Shown one piece after another: positions 23,601 through 35,603 of a DNA stretch of 64,000 bases. The stretch is from Abelmoschus esculentus (Eukaryota; Streptophyta; Magnoliopsida; Malvales; Malvaceae), in assembly GCA_035048815.1 (NCBI GenBank), contig JAUCBN010000006.1:15825001-15889000 (forward strand). The letters are read 5' to 3'. Numbering within the stretch: position 1 is the stretch's first letter; every line of letters begins with the position of its first letter. Both the position numbers and the translations under genes were made by a program. Under the pieces are notes generated by a model that saw only the letters and a program-made list of their open reading frames with translations, searched no databases and had not been told where the DNA came from.

Positions 23601-25560
23601 AGCAAAAGTTAGTCTCTCTACCTAAGCTGAGACTCGGAGCTGATGAGGAGACTGTACATAATCTGATAAATATTAGGGTTCGATGCTGCTATTGGCTTAA
23701 ATGATCCTCTCAGTTTCCGGTGTCCATTTTGTCCACCTCGTGAAAATTTGTTTACAACCCTATTAGGGTAAGGCCATGAAGAACTTTAGCTGAGGGTAGT
23801 AGGTGTGTTTTACAAAGGTATTCTTATAAATGTGTATAACCTATGAGATACTATACCAAAATTTATTACAAAATAATTTCTAAAATGTGGCATCTTGGTC
23901 TCATCCTGTCTTCATACAGACACTTAAGTAAGAGCCTATTTTTGTGACTTCTGCAACTGACTCAATACAAGCTTTTATCAAGACAATTTGAGTGCTGCTT
24001 ATTTTGTAAAGAGCAGAAGTTAGAGGTTACAGTGAATTATGTAAGTCTAGCTAATCCACTACTGCTAGTTTGCAATTACATGAGGTAGTTGACCCTGATA
24101 TGTCAAAATTGACAATACCGAAGGCGGCCTTGGTCTCAGAGGGGACCAAAATGCAGTTCAGCCAACAGACCAATGCCCTACCTGTTCCATTTGGATCCGC
24201 CTCTGCATACAGCAATGAAAGAGTTTGACTTATTTCTAAGACAAATCGGTAACACAAATACACACGGTGTGATAAATCCAAACGTACAAAGAAACTAGGA
24301 CGAAAGAAGACTTCAAAACCACATACATTGACTATGTACAATGTTAGTACTTCCACAAAGCGAGGGACTTGTTCCTACATATAGCTAAATTCAGACATTA
24401 GCAAACCCTCATCCACTCTTGAGTCTTGATCCTACATTCTCGCTCATTTCATTTTTAATGACACGGCATATACATAGCTACGAAAGACCGCAAGCTGCAT
24501 GATATAACTAGATTGAAAGTCCAGTAAAAGTGAACTAATCTTGGGGAAGCAAATTCGTTAGAATTTTGACCGGTGACTTGAGAAAACAAAAACTCTTCAG
24601 CCATCTAAACTCGTAGTCTTCGATATCCATCTACAGATAGATCATAAGTTTCTGGAACACAACTAATCATTTAGGAATCAATGTCAGATAAGCAAGCAAT
24701 GCAAACCGGGAAATTTTCGTAAAAGTAATCCCTTATTATCATCTATTACTTGAGAAAAAAAGCTCCATGATTACATATGCCCAAACTGCTAAAACATATA
24801 AAGGTAACAAGGTATATACAGAAAAAATGAGCTGTCAAGAGTGGCAAAACAATGATTGATGTTGCCATTTGCTTAGAAAAGCAAACATGTCATTCAAGGT
24901 TACCCTTTTTTTTCCTTTTAAACCATGAAATTGGACAAAAGTACACAACTCCACTGTAATAAACAAACAATAGGACAAGCTTGATGCAAGTCATTATAAT
25001 TGTCTGTGAATAACAGCTTTTTGTGAAAACAAGGAAAACAAATCAGATATCACAGTATTACACCATAAACTCTGCAAGTCAACTGACATGGGAATCTCTC
25101 CCTACAAACTATCAAATAAATAAGGCATCCTCTAAATTTGTTGGAACCCCCATCAAATTTATAGTCAATGTTTAATGATAACATTGTAAAAAGGCTTCAA
25201 TCAACAAGGTTCCACTATCCACAGAAGTTTTAAAGATTCAAATGCCAAAATAGAAAGCATAATCATAATATTTCCAAGGAAATCACTTTCTCAAAGCTAA
25301 AACACAAGGGGGAAAGGAAGGAAGCACTGACCTTTTTATGCATTTTGGGTTCTTCGATTGCATAGACAATATAGAGTGGTGAGGCAGCGTATAATAAGAG
25401 ACAAACAAAGGGTGGGTTTGATCTGTTCTCTGTTGTTATCTGATAGAAGCCAATAGATCTCATCAGAGTAAAAGTTTTGGAGTTAAAAATGGCTCAGTTC
25501 ATCAACTGAAAACACAGCAGAAGGAGAAGGCTTGGGGCAACATTGAAAGGGATAAACATC
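20658..25560. other. Long gene-free stretch of moderate composition
   Basis: About 4.9 kb with base composition nearer to genic DNA than the surrounding spacer, yet no open frame over about 100 codons and no recognisable protein. Features noticed: a TATTCCACCCATGCTCCCACGTG segment near 22149-22175 that partly pairs with an upstream CATGTGGG; a minus-strand open frame at 24051-24356 with no family match; and a pyrimidine/purine-mixed block at 25263-25550. It could be a non-coding transcript locus or eroded genes. Confidence 0.35.
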
Positions 25561-26824
25561 CTTAAATTAAACATTAAAAGGGATAAACATTTATTAAACT
25601 TTCAAATCTAAAAATTAAGAGGTATTTTAAATATAATTATATCAAAATATGTGAAAAGTTTGAAAGTGAGTTTGAAAGCTGAAACTTAAGGAAACCATCT
25701 ATACTTAATATATTATAAAATATAATAAAATGAGATCATACAAAAATGGTGAAAAAAATAATCCAAGGTAAATTATATAAGGCTTAATTTAGAAATATAT
25801 GTTTAAATTATATATATTGAAATAAGTGTTTAATAATTTTTTTTGTTGATATAGGTGCCTAAAGTTTTATTTTATTAGTATTTTAAGATTTTAACTTTAA
25901 AAAATTAGATTAACTCAGAGATAGGTTTTCAAACCTTGTCTGAGACATGTGTCTAATGTTTTTTTTACCTAAAACAAGTGCTTAAAGTTCTATTCTATTA
26001 ATGTTTTAAGGCGACACCATTAAAAAGTTCATCAACCAATCATAATTTAAAATGTGTCTTTTTTTAAATAAACTTAAAAAATAATTTTGAAAAAAATAAA
26101 AAAAATGTTAAAATTTTTAAAAAATCTCAAATCCCTAAAGTTTTAAACCTCAAAATGCTAAAATAGTCTTACCTGATCTCATTATCGTCTGAGATAACCG
26201 TCTGTTTTTTTTAATCGAACATTGAACGACTAAAATTTTTCACGTTTGTCTTTAATTATTGACGATAGATAGTTAGAAAAAGTCGACGATAATCTAAGAC
26301 AAAGATGACAACTAACTTGACAATACTATCAACAGTAACGTTTATTTTAATCACTATACCGAATTTTTATTTAATGTTTCATATGGTTCCTCGGTCATAT
26401 TTTTGGTAACAGTTTTATGACTGGACCTCATTTATATATTTATGCATCATATAGATACTGGGCTTGTAGAATTATGTTTTAACACAGAAAATGAAAACTG
26501 AAGGCTAACAGTATGACAGTGTTAGCAGACTGAGAACTTGTGAACCAGGCCCAAGGGTACTGGACTGGATAGTAGAGTTGAGGGATTAACTTTAAACTTT
26601 TAAAATAGTAAGAGTTTAAATTAAAATCTTTAAAACTTTTGAAGGGTTTAATTTATTTTTTTAAAAAAATATCTAATTAAAATTTTTAAAATTTTAAAAG
26701 GCTTAATGAGAATTTTTAAAAATTATAAGAGAAATTTAATTAAAAACATTCAAAATTTTAAAACTTAATCTGAATTTCTAAAATTTGTGGGGAGAAATTA
26801 TTATTTTTAAAATTGTGTTCTACT
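25561..26824. mobile_element. Diverged AT-rich repeat related to 28030-28860
   Basis: The segment from about 25780 to 26440 shares ordered motifs with 28050-28860: AGGCTTAATTT, TAGGTGCCTAAAG / TAGGTGTTTAACA, CCAATCATAATTTAAAATGTG / CCAATCATTATTTGACATGTG, and a run of CCCTAAA-like text. I read these as two old copies of one element. The ends are unclear. Confidence 0.4.
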
Positions 26825-27045
26825 TAGAGTTGATAACGAGTCGAGTTGAGTCGAGCTTGGTTAGGCTTGCTTGAAAATAGATATATTGGACTTGACTCAG
26901 GCTCGACAAATTTGAAATTTTAGGCTCAAACTCAGCTTAGAAAAAATATTATTGGGGTTTAGCTCGGACTCAAAACTCATCAAGCTCGGCTCGACTCAGC
27001 TCAACTCAGTTTGTTAAGATCTTGAACCGAGTCCGAATAACTTAA
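26825..27045. mobile_element. CGAGTCGAG-rich hAT-like relic
   Basis: It starts near AGAGTTGATAACGAGTCGAG and continues with GCTCGGCTCGACTCAGCTC. The motif style matches the other CTCGA elements of the window. The right end is lost. Confidence 0.45.
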
Positions 27046-27283
27046 GAACCGATCATGCTTATTATTAGCATAGTTCCACCCATGCATGTTGTTGATAAAA
27101 TCATATGGAAACCCATATCACTCTACAAAGTTAGAGAATAAGACATAACAAAAGTTTAGAACATGATTAAAAGACTAATATACCCTATCATTTTATATGC
27201 TCATAGTCACTTATAATCCATACTAAACATCCAATCCTGGAAAATTCATGTTTCATCTTTATTAAATTCCACCCTAATTTCAC

Positions 27284-27482
27284 GAAAAATTATATCATGG
27301 GTCAGTCACATCACATGTTCATTGGACCAACTACTAAAAACTACCCACTTCAGTAATTTTATCATGTCATATTTTTTTCTCAAGTGAATCTTCACTTAAA
27401 AATTAAAAATTATTGAAGTAAATAATTTTTAGTGGTTGATCTCATGGATGATGTGATAGGATTAACCCATGATATAATTTCT
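27284..27482. mobile_element. MITE of the 10-bp-duplication family, perfect duplication
   Basis: The ends are AAATTATATCATGGGT and the inverse ACCCATGATATAATTT. CTAATTTCAC lies outside both ends (27274-27283 and 27483-27492), a perfect 10-bp duplication, so the element is 199 bp. The interior has TCTCAAGTGAATCTTCAC, as in 2206-2614 and 18424. This copy defines the family boundaries. Confidence 0.8.
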
Positions 27483-27492
27483 CTAATTTCAC

Positions 27493-29842
27493 ATAGTAAT
27501 GCCAACACAGAAGAACAGACACATACCTATGTATGTAATGGAATTAAAGAGATCAATGTCTTTTCAACTGATATTATAAAATTCAGTGTTAATCTTTGAG
27601 TAAATTCCTTGATGTGAAACATTTTCTTAAACTAAAACATCACTTGGTTTGATGTATACTAGGAAATTAATTAAGATTATATTATGAATTTTAAACACCT
27701 ACATGTCTGAATCATTTACTTCTCTTTTAAGAACATCCTTTGGAAACTGTCAGGACAAGATTAGCTGGAGCATGGGATTATGTTTGTCTCCATCAGTTAC
27801 CGGTTAAATTCATTTCAGCTAAGCAACTTACAAGTCAAATTGTTGGTTTAATTACTTTATAATGTGGTATCGTCCAGGGGAGATGCAATGGATATTCATG
27901 AGCAGCAACGTGACGATTTAAACGATGGTAGGGCAACCAATGGAGGGTCATTTGTTTCTTGGAGTTGTCGAGGGCGAAAACAGCTATGTCAGAAGGTCAC
28001 ACCTTGCTTCACACGGTGTTACTTCTAAAACATAGAAAATTTATTAAACAGTCCAAAATATTAAACCACTATAGAATAAATTGTTTAAATTATATTTGTT
28101 TAATATTTTTTTATTAAAAATAGGTGTTTAACATTTATATTATTATCGTTTTAAATGTTTAACTTTTTATCTTATTTTAAAGTTTATAAGTTAAAAAATT
28201 TGATATCCAATCATTATTTGACATGTGACTTCAATTTTATTTTATTTTTTTAAAAAATAACTTTTTTAAATTTTTAAAAAAACCCTAAATTTTCCACATT
28301 TTCAAAAAACCTAAATTCACAAAACATCCTAAAATCTTTATATCTTTAAACTTAAACCCCTTACTTCCTCTAATATTATTGTCGATATTCATGTCGCTAC
28401 CGTCACAATGATGTCTCCTCTTGATGACGCCATCCGTCTGTTAGTTTCTCGATTTTAAACTTTTGAGGTTTGATGTCCTATCAAAACACTATTCATCAAG
28501 TATCAATGATGAAAGAGTGGGTTATTCGATAGTGGAGATCTAAGGACGAAAGAGATGAACAACGACAATTGTTTCAGCAACGACGATAATTTAAAATTTT
28601 TTGAACTTAGGTTAGTGTTCCATGGAAATTAGAGTGTGAGGGATTATGAGGATTTAGGGGGTTTAGAATTAATAATTTTAAGTTTTTTTGATAAAGAAAA
28701 TTAAAAATTAAAACCCCATTTATTATATTATAATTGATTAACAATTTTCTAACAATCATTAATAGTTAAATACCTAAAATAACAATAAATAATCGTTAGA
28801 CCTCTGTTTAAAAAAGTATAGTTTGAAAAAAATTAAGCCTTTTTTAACAAGAGCATAAAAAGAACATTTGGAACAAGTACCATAAAAAACTCTTGAAAGA
28901 AAATTAAAACATATGATCTAAAGAACGTGAAAATATATTAAATATTCTCTTAAATATGTCGTTCATCTTCTATAGAAAAATCAGTAACTATTATAAAGTC
29001 TTTATGCTTCTTCCGTATGAGATAAAATCAAGAAAATAGAACTTGTATATTGTTTTGCTAACAATTCTGATTGTATCGATAAACTATCATAAAAGAGATA
29101 TTTATTTGAGACTAAAAAATATAACATAAAAAAAAACTAGACGGAAAGCTGTCGAAGACGAGTCTCTTGATGAAAAATCTAAAGATTTTTTAAGAAAAAA
29201 CTATTTAAATTAAACCTTTTTATATAAAGTTTATAAATTCAAATATCAGTTTTTGTAATATTATTTAAACCGGTGTTTTACCTTTTCTATAGCAAAGAAA
29301 ATATTAGAGTTTTAACAACATATGGCTCTATGTTAGATTTTTTTGTGCATATTTTTGGCTCAACTATGATTTTTATTTTGGCCATAGTCTTTCAAGGTGA
29401 AAGAAGGGTTTAGTCGCAAGGAACAATAAGAAACAAACAAAATATAGAATTTGGATACTAATTTATATATATGGTATTGACAGTCCACATCGAATGAGTG
29501 CATGGTAATACCTTAATAAGATGATTAAATAAATTATAAATTTAATGAAGTAAACAAAGTTAAGATTGAATTGCAGCGCAAGAAATGTATGAGATTTGAA
29601 GCAGCCAACAGTTGGCGTTGCAGCCAAAGTCTGAGAAAGTCCGTGAGACAGAGGGATAGGAATAGTGATAGCTAGTTGAGTTGAGTGGGCAAAGTTGGAT
29701 TATTATAATGCCAATGCTGCAACTGCAAGGGAAAACAATACATCCAAATGCTTAGCTACAAGAGTTGGGTGATATGCTCGGTGTTAGGGTTTGGTTTTGT
29801 CTCTACCTTCCATTCTTTAAGCCCATCTTCCCCCACACCCAC
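27493..29842. other. Spacer upstream of the zinc-finger gene
   Basis: A repeat copy lies at about 28030-28860 (see 25561). The rest is AT-rich. From about 29570 to 29740 the DNA is GC-richer and probably promoter. No gene is recognised. Confidence 0.4.
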
Positions 29843-29850
29843 TATATTTA
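29843..29850 (+). promoter_or_regulatory. TATA box of the zinc-finger gene
   Basis: TATATTTA lies in a C-rich context 57 bases before the chosen start codon. Transcription starting about 30 bases downstream would exclude the upstream in-frame ATG at 29748, which supports the start at 29907. Confidence 0.5.
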
Positions 29851-29906
29851 ACCCATTCCCCCCCATTTCAATCCTCATCAGCTCTATCTTAAATGTTCCT
29901 ACCACC

Positions 29907-30515
29907 ATGGCTGCTGAACTTAGCCTTCTCTCTCTCACTCAACTTCAAAACTTAGCTCAATCACAACAAAATCACAACCCCATGGCTGCTGGCTCATGGG
30001 TGTGGAACCCTAACCCCCAACCTCAACAACAAGAAGATGATTCATGGGAGGTTAAGGCCTTTGCCGAGGATACAGCTCATGCTATGGGAACAACATGGCC
30101 CCCTAGGTCTTATACTTGCACTTTCTGCAAAAGGGAGTTCCGCTCAGCTCAAGCCCTCGGAGGTCACATGAATGTGCACCGCCGCGACAGGGCTCGCCTT
30201 CACCAATCACACCCTTCTACTACTACTACCACTGCTACTGTTCCATCCATCAATCAAGAGTTCGCCATAAATGGCGGCCTTCGCTTTCTGTACCAATTAC
30301 CTACTGCTACCCCTAATGGGGTTTTCACTTCTCCACCCATCAACACATGCTCTATGTCACCGTATCCTTTTAACAACTTGATGGCACCACCGGGATTCAA
30401 CACTTCTTCTTCTTCTTCTTCTCTCCGTTACGATGGAAGCAACAGCTTCAAGGAAGCATCAACCGAAGAGCTTGATCTCGAGCTTCGACTAGGGCATAGA
30501 CCAACACCCTCTTGA
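29907..30515 (+). CDS. Single C2H2 zinc-finger protein with QALGGH and EAR motifs (SUPERMAN-like)
   Basis: One exon, 202 residues. The frame opens upstream at 29748, but the first 53 codons are unlike the family and lie across the probable TATA box. The ATG at 29907 sits in the context ACCACCATGG and begins MAAELSLLSL. One C2H2 finger spans about 69-93 (C71, C74, H87, H91) with the plant-specific QALGGH at 82-87 and the following NVHRRDRARL basic stretch. The C-terminal EAR repressor motif LDLELRL is at 189-195. Such proteins are nuclear repressors that recruit TOPLESS-type corepressors and control organ boundaries, trichomes or flowering. The subgroup (SUP, RBE, LATE or TAC1 type) is not settled from sequence alone. 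No defects. Confidence 0.93.
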   Translation: MAAELSLLSLTQLQNLAQSQQNHNPMAAGSWVWNPNPQPQQQEDDSWEVKAFAEDTAHAMGTTWPPRSYTCTFCKREFRSAQALGGHMNVHRRDRARLHQSHPSTTTTTATVPSINQEFAINGGLRFLYQLPTATPNGVFTSPPINTCSMSPYPFNNLMAPPGFNTSSSSSSLRYDGSNSFKEASTEELDLELRLGHRPTPS

Positions 30516-31685
30516 CGGAGAAAACTAAAATCAAAGACGGTGAGTGTGAAATTTCCTCTTTTATATATGATTTTTCCTGCAGTTTGAAGAAGAAAGAGTG
30601 CCTGAATGATATGTATAAGATTAAGATAGTGGCTTGATTAACTTGGTGTGAGTTTATAATGCTTCATATATTCATTTACTGGTATGTAAGAAGAACATAA
30701 ATCAAAGTTAAAACAGACCAGCAGTCATGTAAATTTGGATTTGTTGTGTTACATTTAATAAAGGAAGATTAGGGTTGTTGTTGACAGTGCGGCATCATGT
30801 CTGAAGAAATCAGAGTCAGTGTGGACAGTGTTTGTTTCTCTCTAGGCATATATTTCCGTGGGGATCATTATTTCAATCGCCATAATTTCTGGTTAATTAA
30901 TTTTTAAAGGATCTTATTAGTTTTAAAATTAATAAAATTAAGTCTTGATTTTTAATTTTTTAGTTTAATTATTTTTTAATTTTAAAATTAGTAAAATAAA
31001 ATCTTAACTCTCTTAGTTTTTTTAGTTTAATTACTGTTTAAGATTATATAATTTCAAAGTTAAACGGCTTGTCCTCTCATAAGGATATCCAAGCTTTATC
31101 CCTGCATATATTGATCGAATTTCATAATTTATCGAAATTTATTAGTTCATATGTTAAAGAATAACGAATAGCTCTTTAAATCATATACCAATAAAAATAT
31201 TTAATATTAGCTAATATTAAATTTGAGATTATTCAAAATAATATTTAAAATAAAAAATATCTTAACTAGCGAAATACAATTAATTATCTATTTAATTTAT
31301 GTGTTTGGATCACGAAAAATATGATTACCAAAAGTGACGATCGTTTCTCCTCAAGGGTACTAAACTACAAAATCTCAGTAATACGTAATGTTACATTCCA
31401 AGAATTAAATTCTCTTTGTTCTTCGTTGGGATTGTGATTCGCATACAACATCTTCAAATCGTGTAATTTTCAATACCAGTAAGATGATGGGAAATTAGAG
31501 CTATACTAGGAGTACCTAATCGATGAAAGAACAACGAATGATTAAAATTAACGATAGTGATATGTATTTTCCACGGTATTTCAAAGGCGAGAAAGGAAAA
31601 AAAAAAAAGATAATTATAAAATTAACAAATACAAAAAAAATAATAGAGAATAAAACGAGACCAACAAGTAAAATATAAGAAAATG
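30516..31685. other. 3' flank of the zinc-finger gene and AT-rich spacer
   Basis: The probable 3' untranslated region extends to about 30850; AATAAA at 30757-30762 could serve as a poly(A) signal. Beyond 30890 nothing is recognised. Confidence 0.35.
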
Positions 31686-31945
31686 GAGTGAAAATCATCT
31701 ACCTCTTTTTGTCTCCTTCAATACCTTTATTTCAAAGCAGAAAGTTTAGGGTTTAAAGTTTAAAGTTTAAAGTTAGGGGTTGTGGTTAGGGTTTAAAAAA
31801 TTAGGGGTATGATATATTTTTTCGAACGAAAGATTTAGGGTTTAAGATATATAAAATAAAATTTAAGGTTAAAAATTTAATTTTTTAAAAAATTTCAAAA
31901 GAAACATAAAAGAAAACACCATAAAAAATTATATGATTTTTACCC
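31686..31945 (+). mobile_element. GGGT-ended Mutator-type MITE, perfect 9-bp duplication
   Basis: The left end GAGTGAAAATCATCTACCTC and the right end TATATGATTTTTACCC are inverted repeats. AAGAAAATG flanks both sides exactly (31677-31685 and 31946-31954). The 260-bp interior is TTTAGGG-rich (AAGTTTAGGGTTTAAAG, TTGTGGTTAGGGTTT). No coding capacity. The 9-bp duplication is the known signature of Mutator-like transposition. This copy anchors the family definition. Confidence 0.85.
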
Positions 31946-32079
31946 AAGAAAATGAGCTTTACAAATGATGCCAAAAGGAAACAAATTCTCTGGAAAAAGA
32001 GATAAAAAAGCTTCTGATACCATATTAAAATTAAAACAATTCTAATTGCCTAATTTCTATATTATATCATCTAAAATTT

Positions 32080-32327
32080 GGGTGCAAATCGTCTATCTCT
32101 TTTTCGTGCTTTCATTCGTGCCTCTGTTTCAAATTAGAAGTTTAGAGTTTAGGGTTCAAGATTAGGAGTTGTGGTTAAGGTTTAGGGAATTAGGGTCAAG
32201 GTGTATTTTTTAGGATATAAGGTATAGGATATAAAAAATAAGGGATACAGTTTAAATTTTAATTTTTTAAAAATTTTCAATAGAAAACATGTTAGAGGCA
32301 CGATAAAGAGGCAGAGGATTTTTACCC
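32080..32327 (+). mobile_element. GGGT-ended Mutator-type MITE, near-perfect 9-bp duplication
   Basis: It starts GGGTGCAAATCGTCTATCTC and ends with AGGATTTTTACCC. The flanks CTAAAATTT and CTAAACTTT agree at 8 of 9. Inner landmarks in order: GTGCCTCTGTTT, TTTAGAGTTTAGGG, TTGTGGTTAAGGTTTAGGG, GGTGTATTTTTTAGGA, AATAAGGG, GGCACGATAAAGAGG. It is the cleanest full-length copy for a consensus. Confidence 0.85.
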
Positions 32328-32622
32328 CTAAACTTTACCTTTATCAAATAATTTAGTTGTTTCTATACTAATTTAGTTTTACATTAATTTTAGACTGTTA
32401 AATGATGATAATAAATGACTAAAATTATTTTTTTATATTTTTTCCAAATAATAATCTTCACAGTTTTTATTATTAATCTCATTAATTCATTTTACTCATT
32501 CAGTAACTATAAATTGATATAAAAGTTAAATTTAATCAACGTTCATCAACTTCGGTCAATACAGTCAATTCGCTAAACATCATGTTTATACTCAAATCTG
32601 AGTGTTGGATAAGAGTACGAAG

Positions 32623-32858
32623 GGATGGAAATCATCTATCCTTAACTATATCACTTTTGATGCCCCACTTTAAATAATGTATTTAGGATTTATAATTAGA
32701 TATAATAGATTAGGGGTATAGTGTATTTTTTAAGGTGAAGAATTTAAGGTCTAAGATACAAAAACTAAAGTTAGAGTTTAGAATTTAATTTTAAAAAATT
32801 CATTTAATGCGGATATACAATGAGACATGATTAAAAGACCGAAGGGTTCGGTTTTTAT
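32623..32858 (+). mobile_element. Diverged copy of the GGGT-ended MITE
   Basis: The interior keeps AGATTAGGGGTATAGTGTATTTTTTAAGG and ACATGATTAAAAG in family order. The left end is GGATGGAAATCATCTATCC. The right end is eroded and no duplication is visible. Confidence 0.55.
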
Positions 32859-33517
32859 TTGCCAGCAAAGTGATTGAGCGATCAATATCAAATGACGAAG
32901 ATTATATTTTAGAACAAATACTACTTGTAATCACTATTATCTTCAACCTACTTTCTTAAACAGGGGTTTTGTTTTCCAGCTGTTGTTTTTATTTCGTCTC
33001 TTGTGCTAAATTCTTTTCCTGATGGGTGCATGTATATTACAAGAGTCATTGTAGGCTACTGTCGTTTGTGATGAACTCATTCAGGCCTGCAGCAACAAAT
33101 GCAACCCTACTTAGTACAAAGCTGCAGCAGCAGCGTTCTTCATCGCTACACACCTATGTCTTAACTTTAATTGCCAAATTGAAGAACCAAAAAAACAAAC
33201 ATTCCCATTAGTCAGATGAAAAAAAACGCTATTTCTTGCACGTCGTTGTCTTGTTTTTCTGATCCAAACCGTGCTCTCTTTGTCGCCTTAAGAGAAAAAA
33301 AAAATTAACAACTCTAAACTCAAAACTATGAATGCACGTGTTCTCTGTCAAACTGCACTACTGTATGTTCACGCATTTTTAGCCATCTAATTGATATATG
33401 ATATAGCTCCTTCAGATGTATATATACATACGGTGGTTCACTGGATTTGAGAGAGAGGTAAAGAATGAGCCACAGAAACTCATGGTCTGAAATTGAATTA
33501 GGGTAGGTTAGCTGGTC
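32859..33517. other. Spacer with SINE-like fragment
   Basis: At 32866-32940 the motifs AAGTGATTGAGCGATCAAT and ATTTTAGAACAAATACTACTTG match the 3' body of the candidate SINE family at 59.6 kb. The rest, including a short open frame at 33026-33211, is not credible coding sequence. Confidence 0.4.
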
Positions 33518-33751
33518 GAGTAGAAATCTTCGTTCTTTAAACGGTGTTTTTTTATGTTTTCTATTAAAAAATTAAAAGTTAAATTCTGAACTCTAACCCT
33601 AATTTTCTATATTCTAAATATTAAATCATACACCCTAAAATATATACATATCTCTATTCCCTAAACCTTAACCATAACCTTTAACCTTAAACACAATTTA
33701 AGTTAAATACATTCAATGAAGGTACGATGAGAAGATAGATAATTTGTACCC
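33518..33751 (-). mobile_element. GGGT-ended MITE, opposite orientation
   Basis: It starts GAGTAGAAATCTTCGTTCTTT and ends GATAGATAATTTGTACCC. The interior reads as CCCTAAACCTTAACC, the reverse of the family. The flanks TAGCTGGTC and TAACTAGCC agree at 6 of 9, all differences being transitions, as expected of an aged duplication. Confidence 0.65.
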
Positions 33752-33959
33752 TAACTAGCCATGTCAAGGATTAATGTGTATCAAGCGGAATAATTTGATT
33801 TAATTGCCTTTCATTGTCTCTTATAATTAATTTAAATGAAGCATCAAAGAAGATAAAATAAAGAAAAGATGATTTTCAGTCGGTAGTTAAAAATAATAAA
33901 TAAAACAGTAGTAAATTAGATTTCAATTAAAAAAATATTTTATTCCTTAATCGTACTTA

Positions 33960-34163
33960 TTCTATAGCCGTACTAAAATTTTTTTAACAAATATAACACT
34001 AACTCTAATTTTTATCTCTTAAACTTTAAATCATACACCTTAAAAAATATATTCTACCCTTAATTTTTTAAACTCTAACTATAATCCTTAACCTTAAACC
34101 CTAAACATACTATTTTAAAGTAAATATACTAATAAAAATACAATAAAGACGATAATTTACGCT
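33960..34163 (-). mobile_element. Diverged copy of the GGGT-ended MITE
   Basis: It has the interior ACACCTTAAAAAATATATTC and CCTTAACCTTAAACCCTAAAC in reverse orientation, and the right end AAAGACGATAATTTACGC. The left end is lost. Confidence 0.5.
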
Positions 34164-35603
34164 TATTTTAATCTATATTTTAAATCGTTAATTCTTGAAA
34201 ATGTGGGTTTCTTTTACTCATTAACTAGGTTCTTTTTGTTTTGATTTACTGATTTCAAGGTGGGATTAGAAAGTTTGAGGTGTGTTTAGGGTTTAGAGTA
34301 AAACCATCTTGCATCTCCCTAAACCACATATTGAGCCATACCGATCTTGCATCTCCCAAAAATAAAACCGGAAGGGAAAAAATCGAAATCACAAAATTGG
34401 AAACTTATAGAAGAGAGAGGTGATGATAACTGTACGATAGAGAAGTAATTTTGCAGTGCTGGTGCTGGACCACTCACTTACCTTTCCAATTGAGTGGAGC
34501 TAGCTAGCGGTGCATCGATGTTAGAAGACTAGGTGCTATTTACTTTCAGACAATTATAAAATCCCATAGTTTATCTCCTTATCCTCTTCTCTTACATAAC
34601 AGAAATCCTCCTGTTCTATGTGTGCTCTGGTAATAAAAAAATCAAGGTGTTCATTTTTACTATAGTTCATGTTCGGGATTTATATTCTTTCTCTTAATAA
34701 TATTTTTTTAAGGTTTAAATCTAAATTTTCTTTTTAAAAGAAAATTTGAAAAAAGTATTGTATCTTATCATTGTAACACAACTTTCACGTACTGTTTTAC
34801 TAGGAAACTAAACTTGACTCCACCCTAGATGGTGATCCACTGTGGGATTTGTGAAACCGCTTCAGTACAGATGGAAGAATAGGTTGCAGCAAGATACTGC
34901 CGAGTCTAATGTAGATTATGTGTACAGATATGAACAGATTCTAAACATAAACAGGTACAAATCATTTGTTAAATAGGTGCGTACATGTGGTAGAAATGTG
35001 TTTTAAGTTGATACTTCTGAAATCTGACTGCTCAGTGTTGGTACATTATCCTTTCAGCTTTTGCCCCCATCTTGGACCCCACCGAAGTCTGTGAGACACC
35101 ACCACATTTATAGGTCTTGGCCGGAGATGATTTTAGCTACATACTCTCTCTCTAGCTAGCTTGGTCCCCCCTCTTTCCTCTTTACCCTTTGAATCATACA
35201 TGATAATTGTTGATACATACCATTGTCTCCCTATCTCTAGCTACTTCATTTATAGATCTGCAACACCCTTCTTCTTCTTCTTCTTTCATTTCTGTGGTGA
35301 AATGAAACTCCCATTTGAATAAAGAGTCTGATTTGATGCTTGTTCTCCCAAGTAATATACTTTTATTTTTCTTTTCAACACACCTGAAAGAGATAAAGCT
35401 GAGCAGGAACGAGTAGAGGACCAAAGCATCGACCAAGATTCTGATTACATCAAGTGTGGGGTCGTCTAATCAAGATTTAGTAAAGATAATGTGTGCATGG
35501 GAAGGTGGGTTTTAAGGACTAGTCATGGTCAGTGCATGGCTCAGATTCCCAGGCACTCAGCCCTCCAACAAAGTCAGTAATCATTTCCCCTTCCCTTATC
35601 TTT
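34164..35603. other. Gene-free interval, partly GC-richer
   Basis: From about 34440 to 35580 the DNA resembles gene-flanking sequence (CTAGCTAGC repeats, CT-rich blocks such as TTCTTCTTCTTCTTC at about 35268-35283), but no coding exon is supported. It could hold a non-coding transcript. Confidence 0.35.

Noticed and set aside
23700..23730. CATTTTGTCCACCTCG, similar to miR394.
   Set aside because: About 15 of 20 positions match and no complementary arm is present nearby.
24051..24356. Minus-strand open frame of 101 codons.
   Set aside because: It matches no recognisable family, its residue composition is odd, and no splice-consistent extension was found.
29748..29906. 53-codon N-terminal extension of the zinc-finger protein.
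   Set aside because: It is unlike the family, crosses a probable TATA box, and a better-context ATG follows.
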